Source: Ignavibacteria bacterium
Lineage (GTDB): Bacteria > Bacteroidota > Ignavibacteria > Kapaibacteriales > Kapaibacteriaceae
Direction: 5' to 3'
NCBI GenBank assembly: GCA_016873895.1
Contig: VGVV01000007.1
Span: 36,363-100,362, forward strand
DNA: 64,000 nt
A program made the translations under genes and the position numbers. This document shows, one piece after another, positions 55,887 through 62,501 of this stretch. The notes beneath the pieces are model-generated. The model saw only the letters and a list, made by a program, of their open reading frames with translations. It ran no database searches and was not told where the DNA came from. The stretch's first letter is position 1, and each line of letters starts with the position of its first letter.

Positions 55887-57188
55887 CTATGCCAGCTCTC
55901 TCAGCAAGGCCTGCCTCTCGATCTCGAGCTGACGTATCCGCCTCTCGAGGGAGTCGAGTTCTTCTGGCATGGAGTCGATCTCAATGCGGAGCTTTGAAGC
56001 GGCCTCATCAACCAGGTCGATAGCCTTATCTGGCAGGAAACGGTCGGTGATGTAGCGGTTGGAGAGCTGTGCAGCAGCAACGATGGCGGCATCGGTGATG
56101 CGGACGCCATGATGGACTTCGTAGCGTTCTTTGAGTCCACGTAGGATGCTGATCGTGTCATCAACGCTTGGTTCGGCAACATAGACCTTTTGGAACCTGC
56201 GCTCGAGGGCGCTGTCCTTTTCGATGTGTTTCTGGAATTCATCAAGCGTTGTTGCACCGATGGCGCGCAGTTCGCCTCTTGCCAGTGCAGGCTTAAGGAT
56301 GTTGGCGGCATCCATAGCCCCTTGCGTAGCTCCTGCCCCGATGAGTGTGTGGAGCTCATCGATAAACAAAATGATCTCTCCGTTCGAGTCGGCCACTTCT
56401 TTGACAACGGCTTTGAGACGCTCTTCGAACTGACCCCTGTACTGGGTGCCTGCGATAAGTGCGCCCATGTCCAGAGAGTAGATTGTTTTGCTTTGTAGGG
56501 TCTCTGGAACATCCTGCGAAATGATGCGCTGTGCGATGCCTTCGACAATGGCTGTTTTGCCAACGCCCGGTTCTCCAATCAGCACAGGGTTGTTCTTTGT
56601 TCTGCGAGAGAGCACTTGAAGCACGCGACGTATCTCGTCTTCCCGTCCAATCACAGGATCGATCTTGCCCTTGCGTGCTTCGTCGTTCAGGTTGCGAGCA
56701 TACTTCTCAAGCGACTGATAGGTCTCTTCTGCGTTTTGTCCGGTTACGCGACGATTACCACGCACATCTTTGAGAACCTTCATGAGCACATCGCGCGTAA
56801 CACCTTGGTCGCGGATGAGCTGTCCAGCTGCCGACGTCGAAGCAACAACTCCCATAAGCAGATGCTCAGTGCTTACATATTCGTCGCTCAGCTTCGTTGC
56901 TTCGGCAAACGCATCCTGCAACACCTTCTGCGAATCATTCGAGATGTGCTGTCCACCAACCCCCTGCACCTTCGGCAGTGCAGCGATAGCCTGCATCACT
57001 TTCTCGGTCAGAAACCCTGTACGCGCTTCTGCCTTCGCAAGCACAGGCACAACAATTCCTCCAGCATCCTGCAGCAATGCTGCAAGAATGTGAAGGGGCT
57101 CTATAGCCTGATTCGTATGGTCGGCTGCCAACTGCTGCGCATTCTGCACAGCCTCCTGTGCCTTGACCGTGAGTTTATTCATGTTCAT
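55887..57188 (-). pseudogene. clpB: 3'-truncated ClpB disaggregase gene
   Basis: The 433 residues match the N-terminal half of ClpB: the Clp_N domain ([24 protein letters not shown]), NBD1 with Walker [14 protein letters not shown], the pore loop region [14 protein letters not shown], Walker [14 protein letters not shown], and the first part of the coiled-coil M domain ([18 protein letters not shown]). It then stops at RELA. Normal ClpB is about 850-870 residues, so most of the M domain and all of NBD2 are missing, and neither other frames nor the next 260 bp contain them. A hexameric disaggregase needs NBD2, so the product is probably not functional as ClpB. Another clpB copy elsewhere is possible. 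Confidence 0.8.
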
Positions 57189-57244
57189 ACGGCAGAAAGA
57201 CGAATGAGAGAGAGGATTAGTTACTAGGTCCCTCCCGTCCCCCG

Positions 57245-57252
57245 TATCTTCG
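57245..57252 (+). promoter_or_regulatory. -7-like box TATCTTCG of the thioesterase gene
   Basis: TATCTTCG differs from TAnnTTTG by one base and stands 4 bp before the ATG at 57257, like TAGATTCG at 23512. Confidence 0.4.
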
Positions 57253-57256
57253 CCCC

Positions 57257-57724
57257 ATGAGCTTCACTCCAAAAAATCCAGAGTTCCGCCAGACAATCCT
57301 CGGACATCTCGAGCGTCAGGAATTCATGAAACACATCGGGTGCCGGCTAACGGTGATCGAGCCCGGGTACGTCGAGGCCGTGATCGACCTAGACAAGACC
57401 CATCAGCAGCAGATTGGACTCGTTCACGGGGGCGTTACGGCAACCATTGCCGACGTGGCCGCAGGCTTTGCCGGATTTACGCTGGTGGGCCCTGGTGAGC
57501 ACACGGTAACGGCAGAGATCAAGGTCTCGTACTTCCGCAAGGGAAGGGGCTCGCGTCTCCGCGCTGTTGGCACCGTTGCAAAGGCGGGCAGCACGATGCA
57601 TTTCTGCGAGGCCGAGGTGTTCTGTGTTCAAGAAGACGGATCAGAGGTATTGATTGCCAAAGCAACAACGACGATGGCGATCATAGCAGCGAGCAGCGAG
57701 CAGCGGGCAGCGAGCAGCGAGTAG
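57257..57724 (+). CDS. PaaI-family hotdog thioesterase, C-terminus encoded by repeat
   Basis: The first ~143 residues form a complete hotdog thioesterase with the conserved [20 protein letters not shown] (HGG motif) and [21 protein letters not shown]. Such enzymes hydrolyse acyl- or aryl-CoA. The last dozen residues ([12 protein letters not shown]) are encoded by the class B heptamer array, and the stop TAG also comes from a heptamer (AGCGAGTAG). So the array has replaced or extended the original end. It is divergent from the truncated clpB. Confidence 0.85.
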   Translation: MSFTPKNPEFRQTILGHLERQEFMKHIGCRLTVIEPGYVEAVIDLDKTHQQQIGLVHGGVTATIADVAAGFAGFTLVGPGEHTVTAEIKVSYFRKGRGSRLRAVGTVAKAGSTMHFCEAEVFCVQEDGSEVLIAKATTTMAIIAASSEQRAASSE

Positions 57725-57736
57725 CGAGCAGCGAAC
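57688..57736 (+). repeat. heptamer array, class B, partly coding
   Basis: Seven 7-mers AGCGAGC, AGCGAGC, AGCGGGC, AGCGAGC, AGCGAGT, AGCGAGC, AGCGAAC in register. It overlaps the last 12 codons and stop of the thioesterase gene and continues beyond. Confidence 0.93.
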
Positions 57737-57738
57737 GG

Positions 57739-57758
57739 CCACGGGCCTTGGCCCGTGG
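57739..57758. repeat. 20-bp perfect palindrome
   Basis: CCACGGGCCTTGGCCCGTGG, stem of 9 bp with TT centre, between the class B array and porX. It is followed by AAAA rather than T, so it is not a plus-strand terminator; it could be a REP-like element or a processing stem. Confidence 0.7.
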
Positions 57759-57778
57759 AAAATCATACGAGGCATACC

Positions 57779-59350
57779 ATGAACAACATTCTGTGGGTAG
57801 ACGACGAAATTGATTTGCTCAGGCCACATATCATTCTGCTGGAGCAGCGTGGGTATGCTGTGTCTACTGCTACGAATGGAGAAGATGCAATCGAAATGGC
57901 CTCGGAGAAGAGGTTTGATCTTGTGTTTCTGGACGAGTCGATGGTTGGTATGTCTGGGCTAGACACGTTGTCGGTGCTCAAGGATATCGATCGGTCGGTG
58001 CCCGTAGTTATGGTTACCAAGAACGAGCAAGAGTCGCTCATGGAAGAGGCTATTGGACGGAAGATCGATGACTACCTCACCAAGCCAGTGAACCCAACGC
58101 AGATTCTTGCAGCCTGTAAGAAGTTCCTAGAGACGCAGCGTATTACCGAGGAGAAGATTACACATGATTTTCGACAGGAGTATTCTCAGCTATCTCGCAA
58201 ACTCATGGATAGAATGGATTGGAGTGAGTGGTTAGATGTATACCTGAAGCTTGTGGAGAGATCCATTGAGTTGGATAGACACCCTGACGTAGGGCTCGAA
58301 GAATCTCTGAAAGACCAGTGGAAGGTTTGCAATTCTGAGTTCTCGAAGTTCATTGATGATGAGTATGCAGACTGGCTTGTGGAAAAGGATAAGCGTCCCG
58401 ATGGAGCCCCGTTGCTCTCGCCGCACATTGCTGACACATATCTGCTGCCGAAGCTCAAGAACGGACGTCCAACGTTTTTTATCGTTGTAGACTGCATGCG
58501 TCTTGATCAGTGGATGGTGATGGAGGAGTTTATTCGTCCGCTCTTTACAGTTCAGCGTGACTACTATTGCTCGATCCTGCCTACCGCAACCCCGTATGCT
58601 CGTAACTCGATCTTTGCTGGACTCTACCCCACGGATATCAATAAGCATTACCCTCAGTATACGATTGATGAGCGCTCCCATGACGAGCATACCCTAAATC
58701 GACACGAAAAGGAGCTCTTGCAGCTGTTACTGCAACGCAGACGGGTGACTCTTAGGAACAATCTGCAATACATCAAGATCATCGATACAGACTTTGGTAA
58801 GCGAATCGAGGCCGACATCTCACGGTACACAAAGCATCATTTAACCGCAATTGTGATCAATGCTGTAGATATGATCGCTCACTCACGGTCCGATTATCCC
58901 ATCCTGAAGGAGATCGCCCCAGACGAGTCTGCCTATCGTACCCTCACAAAGTCATGGTTTCAACACAGCTCCTTCTACGGAATTCTGCGTACACTTTCTA
59001 CCGTCCCAGATGCTCAAATTATCATCACAACAGACCACGGAAGTGTGCGATGCCTACGCGGAAGTAAGGTTGTGGGAGACAGAGAAACCACGACAAATCT
59101 GCGTTATAAACTCGGTAGGAATGTGCAAGCAGAATCTCGTAACGCATTGATTATTAAGGATCCTGCGGCCTATAAGATTCCAATAGGTTCCCATGGCTCA
59201 ACAACATGTGTTATTGCCAAGGAAGACCACTACTTTGTTTACCCAACAGACTACAACCGCTACGTGGCTAAATACAAGGATAGTTTCCAACATGGCGGAA
59301 TTTCTCTCGAGGAGATGGTTCTTCCTGTGGTAACTTTGCAGCCCCGTTAG
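57779..59350 (+). CDS. porX: PorX, response regulator/PglZ-domain regulator of T9SS
   Basis: ATG 57779 (MNNILWVDDEIDLLRPHIILLEQRGY) with GAGG upstream is preferred over the GTG at 57755. The 523 residues have a receiver domain (about 1-120) with phospho-acceptor in LVFLDESMVGMSGLDTLSVL and Lys in YLTKPVNP, then a helical linker and an alkaline-phosphatase-fold PglZ domain with FIVVDCMRLDQW, LPTATPYARNSIFAGLYPTDINKHYP and ITTDHGSVRC (metal site). This is the PorX layout: with PorY it controls T9SS genes, and its PglZ domain is reported to cleave oligonucleotide second messengers. It fits the many T9SS cargo genes here. Confidence 0.92.
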   Translation: MNNILWVDDEIDLLRPHIILLEQRGYAVSTATNGEDAIEMASEKRFDLVFLDESMVGMSGLDTLSVLKDIDRSVPVVMVTKNEQESLMEEAIGRKIDDYLTKPVNPTQILAACKKFLETQRITEEKITHDFRQEYSQLSRKLMDRMDWSEWLDVYLKLVERSIELDRHPDVGLEESLKDQWKVCNSEFSKFIDDEYADWLVEKDKRPDGAPLLSPHIADTYLLPKLKNGRPTFFIVVDCMRLDQWMVMEEFIRPLFTVQRDYYCSILPTATPYARNSIFAGLYPTDINKHYPQYTIDERSHDEHTLNRHEKELLQLLLQRRRVTLRNNLQYIKIIDTDFGKRIEADISRYTKHHLTAIVINAVDMIAHSRSDYPILKEIAPDESAYRTLTKSWFQHSSFYGILRTLSTVPDAQIIITTDHGSVRCLRGSKVVGDRETTTNLRYKLGRNVQAESRNALIIKDPAAYKIPIGSHGSTTCVIAKEDHYFVYPTDYNRYVAKYKDSFQHGGISLEEMVLPVVTLQPR

Positions 59351-59402
59351 AGAATACTACTTCTCACATGGGGCTATTGTTGCACCACTGGGAAAAACCA
59401 AC

Positions 59403-59870
59403 ATGGGTGAATCTACGCTGTGCTCTCAGAGCGAGCAGGAGACCATCCTCCTTGGTGAGCAGCTCGCTGCTCAGTTTCAACCTGGAGATATCATAACCCT
59501 TGACGGCGATCTTGGAGCTGGCAAGACGGAGTTTGTTAAGGGCGTATGTCGCTATTTCGAGGTCACGGACCTTGTTACGAGTCCTACGTTCTCCATCATC
59601 AATCAATATGATGGAACAATGGCAGGGGGCAACCCAGTAAAGATCTATCACGTTGATCTCTACAGAATCGACTCTCCGGCAGAACTTGCCGAGGTTGGCT
59701 TTGAGGAGATGGTCTATACTTCCAACGCCATAAAGCTGATCGAGTGGCCTGACAGGGCTGGCAACAAAATGCCAGAGCGTCATTGGAAGATTTCGATCGA
59801 GCAGGATGAGGCCGACGATAATGTGCGGCTCATTACTCTGCACGAGCCTGTCTCGCACGAGCACGCCTAA
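59403..59870 (+). CDS. tsaE: tRNA threonylcarbamoyladenosine biosynthesis ATPase TsaE
   Basis: The 155 residues show the TsaE P-loop GDLGAGKTEFVKG, TSPTFSIINQY and YHVDLYRIDSPAELAEVGFEEMV, then IKLIEWPDRAG. It supports TsaB/TsaD in making t6A37 in ANN-decoding tRNAs. It is 52 bp after porX on the same strand. Confidence 0.93.
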   Translation: MGESTLCSQSEQETILLGEQLAAQFQPGDIITLDGDLGAGKTEFVKGVCRYFEVTDLVTSPTFSIINQYDGTMAGGNPVKIYHVDLYRIDSPAELAEVGFEEMVYTSNAIKLIEWPDRAGNKMPERHWKISIEQDEADDNVRLITLHEPVSHEHA

Positions 59871-59880
59871 GCGAACATCG

Positions 59881-59888
59881 TATCTTTG
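59881..59888 (+). promoter_or_regulatory. -7 box TATCTTTG of the aminotransferase gene
   Basis: TATCTTTG lies 53 bp before the ATG at 59942 and 10 bp after the tsaE stop. Confidence 0.45.
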
Positions 59889-59941
59889 CCTCATACATTT
59901 GAATACAACATTTCACAACGACATCGGTTGGGTACGACGTC

Positions 59942-61114
59942 ATGCATATAGCAGAACGCATCTCGCGCCTTGGAACAGAAACAGCATTTGAAGTCCTTGT
60001 TAAGGCTCGCGCCCTCGAAGCACAGGGCAAGAGTGTTGTGCACCTCGAAATTGGCGAGCCTGATTTCGATACTCCGCCGAATATCATTCAAGCTGCTAAG
60101 GATGCGCTCGATAAGGGCTTCACGCACTACGGTCCAGCCGCCGGTTTGCCAGAAGCTCGCAAGGCCGTAGCCGACTACATCAACAAGACACGTGGCTACG
60201 ACATGTGGGACGCCGATCACGTGGTGATCACCCCAGGTGCAAAGCCTATCATGTTTTACGGCATGATGGCCATCATCGATCCAGGCGATGAGGTGATCTA
60301 TCCAAACCCAGGATTCCCGATCTACGAATCGGTGATCAACTTCCTCGGTGCAAAGCCAGTGCCTCTTCCGCTTCGCGAAGACAAAGAATTCCGATTTGAT
60401 GTAGGCGACCTCGAAGCGCGCATCACGCCAAAGACGCGCATGGTTATTCTGAACACGCCACAGAATCCGACAGGGGGCATCCTTACCCGCGAAGACCTTG
60501 AGCAAATAGCTGAACTTGCTATCAAGCATAACCTGATCATCTTGAGCGATGAGATCTATTCGCAGGTTACCTACGGTGATTTCAAGCATACGTCGATCAC
60601 GGAGTTCGAAGGCATGCAGGAGCGCACCATCATCCTCGATGGTTTCTCGAAGACGTTTGCCATGACAGGGTGGCGCCTCGGCTATGGTCTCTTCCCGAAG
60701 GAGATGGCCAAGGTTGTTGCAAAGCTTCAGACTAACTGCACATCGTGCACGAGCTCGTTCTCGCAGATCGCCGGTATCGAAGCCCTGGACGACCGCACAC
60801 TGCCCTATTTTGACGTCTTCCTGAAGGAATTTGTGCGCCGTCGTGATGCCATCGTCGATGGACTAAATCAAATCCCCGGCTTCCGCTGCCACAAGCCCCA
60901 TGGTGCGTTCTACGTGTTCCCGAATATTGAAGCAACAGGCATGACTTCGCAAGAGGCGGCCGACTTTATGCTCTATGAAGCAGGCGTAGCATGCCTCTCC
61001 GGCACAGCATTCGGTGCCCACGGCGAAGGCTTTATCCGCTTCTCTTATGCCAACAGCATCGAGAAGATTAACGATGCGCTGAATAGAATCAGCGAAGCGA
61101 TGAAGAAAAGGTAA
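59942..61114 (+). CDS. class I/II PLP-dependent aminotransferase (AspC-type)
   Basis: The 390 residues have the aspartate-aminotransferase fold: VVHLEIGEPDFDTPPNI, YGPAAGLPEARKAVADY, TPGAKPIMFYG, NTPQNPTGGIL, LSDEIYSQVTYG and the PLP lysine in LDGFSKTFAMTGWRLGY, with the substrate-carboxylate Arg in GFIRFSYAN. It may transaminate aspartate, aromatic or other amino acids. The gene ends at a class B heptamer array. Confidence 0.92.
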   Translation: MHIAERISRLGTETAFEVLVKARALEAQGKSVVHLEIGEPDFDTPPNIIQAAKDALDKGFTHYGPAAGLPEARKAVADYINKTRGYDMWDADHVVITPGAKPIMFYGMMAIIDPGDEVIYPNPGFPIYESVINFLGAKPVPLPLREDKEFRFDVGDLEARITPKTRMVILNTPQNPTGGILTREDLEQIAELAIKHNLIILSDEIYSQVTYGDFKHTSITEFEGMQERTIILDGFSKTFAMTGWRLGYGLFPKEMAKVVAKLQTNCTSCTSSFSQIAGIEALDDRTLPYFDVFLKEFVRRRDAIVDGLNQIPGFRCHKPHGAFYVFPNIEATGMTSQEAADFMLYEAGVACLSGTAFGAHGEGFIRFSYANSIEKINDALNRISEAMKKR

Positions 61115-61141
61115 GTGAGCAGCGAACAGCGAGCAGCGAAC
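61115..61141 (+). repeat. heptamer array, class B, left arm
   Basis: AGCGAAC, AGCGAGC, AGCGAAC in register (61121-61141), preceded by a partial unit. It touches the stop codon of the four-helix-bundle gene (61141). Confidence 0.9.
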
Positions 61142-61511
61142 TACCTTATACGTAACTTCAGAGTTTTGCGTGCTGCCACCAGCATTGCCGTTACTTCATT
61201 TAGCAAACTCTGAATCTCACGGACCGATTGGACACTGATAAGCGCACTATCAATCAATATGTCCAACCAGTATTGGGATTCGCGGCATTCCTTTAAAGCA
61301 ATGCCAAATTTATGGTGCATGTCAGCTGCACTTTCACTGTCGATAGCCTCAGCTATAAGGGCACCAGGGCCGTTATGCTTCGTAAAAACTGACGGCCGAT
61401 GTCGTGCTCTGACGTTTCATTACGAAGGAACCTCGCGAAATGAATGCCAAGAACGGCAAGCTGTTTTGCTTTGGTAAGCACCAATGATTTCTGCGACATG
61501 AGTAACTCCAT
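61141..61511 (-). pseudogene. four-helix-bundle (S23/IVP-type) protein gene with one frameshift
   Basis: Read on the minus strand from ATG 61511 (or 61499), frame one gives MELLMSQKSLVLTKAKQL, AVLGIHFARFLRNETSEHD, IGRQFLRSITA; after a 1-base loss at the GGG run 61367-61369 the next frame gives PGALIAEAIDSESAADM, HHKFGIALKECRESQYWLDI, LIDSALISVQSVREIQSLLN and ends KTLKLRIR with TAG at 61141-61143. Restored length is about 123 residues, normal for the family found in 23S rRNA intervening sequences and related to the Avd protein of diversity-generating retroelements. It stands between inverted class B heptamer arrays. It may be a decayed copy or a homopolymer sequencing error. Confidence 0.82.
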
Positions 61512-61560
61512 AGGTTGTTACTCTATTGTGTCTGATAACCACCGGAACGTGACAATCTCT

Positions 61561-61601
61561 GCTCGCTGCTCGCTGTTCGCTGCTCGCTGCTTGCTGCTCG
61601 G
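61561..61601 (-). repeat. heptamer array, class B, right arm (inverted)
   Basis: Plus-strand GCTCGCT, GCTCGCT, GTTCGCT, GCTCGCT, GCTTGCT in register, the reverse complement of AGCGARC. It lies opposite the left arm at 61115 and ends 5 bp before the CDF transporter stop. Confidence 0.92.
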
Positions 61602-61605
61602 CACT

Positions 61606-62493
61606 CTATGGGTGTCCTTCCGGCTGCGTCATGCTCTCCAGATGCGTGAACACCTCGCCTTGGTGATCGAGGCGTTTGCGGATGAGGTCTTCGAGATTGC
61701 TGGCAAGATTGTGGGCCTCGTGCATGCGCATATCGTCGGGGACTTGCAGGTGGAAGTCTACGTGGATGGTGTTTCCCGACGAGCGAAGACGCAGTCGGTG
61801 GAATGTGCAGCCATGCTTGGCGCAATAGGGTTCGATCACCTCAGTGGCCATCTGGAGCAGTTCGGGATCTGAGTGATCCATGAGCCCCCTGACAGAGATG
61901 GCAACAAGCTTGCCGCCTTCCCAGATGATGTTTACGCCAAAGATGATCGCGATAACGGGGTCGAGCCACAGCATGTTGAAGAGGTCTGCCGCATAGAGTC
62001 CGGCAACAGCCCCTACGCTGGTCCAGACGTCTGTCATGACGTGACGTCCATTAGCCTCTACTACGAGTGAATGGTTCTTCTTGCCCGTCGAGATCAAGTA
62101 GAGTCCGAGTGCAAGGTTCACTGCTGCAGCACCAAAGGTGATGAGTACGCCGATATCGACGTGCTGCAGTTCGACGCCGTGAATGAGTTTGTTCACGGCT
62201 GTAACGATGATCACCACTGCTGCGATGCAGATCAGACCGCCTTCGACGCCGGCCGACATAAAGCTTACCTTGTCGTGTCCGTAGGGGTGGTTGTCATCTG
62301 GTGGACGCGACCCAACGCGCAACGCATACCATGCGAACCAAACCGCAACGATATGCACAACGCTCTCTGCCGCATCGGAGAAAATCACCGACGAGCCCGT
62401 CAAGAGATAGGCGATCCATTTTGCGATAAGCATCAACACGCCGGTGGCGAGTGAGAGATTCATCGCACGCTTTGTAAGAGCGTTTGCAGCCAT
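61606..62493 (-). CDS. cation diffusion facilitator (CDF) transporter
   Basis: The 295-residue protein has the CDF membrane domain with SSVIFSDAAESVVHIVAVWFAW, HPYGHDKVSFMSAG, VVEANGRHVMTDVWTSVG and a cytoplasmic C-terminal domain (GLMDHSDPELLQ... HTDF-like VDFHLQVPDDMRMHEAHNL). The Asp/His pairs in helices II and V bind a divalent ion, probably Zn2+, Mn2+ or Fe2+, exchanged for H+. It starts 8 bp after rho on the same strand. Confidence 0.92.
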   Translation of the reverse strand: MAANALTKRAMNLSLATGVLMLIAKWIAYLLTGSSVIFSDAAESVVHIVAVWFAWYALRVGSRPPDDNHPYGHDKVSFMSAGVEGGLICIAAVVIIVTAVNKLIHGVELQHVDIGVLITFGAAAVNLALGLYLISTGKKNHSLVVEANGRHVMTDVWTSVGAVAGLYAADLFNMLWLDPVIAIIFGVNIIWEGGKLVAISVRGLMDHSDPELLQMATEVIEPYCAKHGCTFHRLRLRSSGNTIHVDFHLQVPDDMRMHEAHNLASNLEDLIRKRLDHQGEVFTHLESMTQPEGHP

Positions 62494-62501
62494 GCAGAGT
62501 G

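Noticed and set aside
55776..55997. Plus-strand 73-codon gene
   Set aside because: More than half is antisense to clpB; only about 30 codons could be real, with no recognised family, so it is described only as part of the interval.
61259..61477. Plus-strand 72-codon open frame
   Set aside because: It is antisense to the four-helix-bundle gene, which explains the sequence better despite the frameshift.
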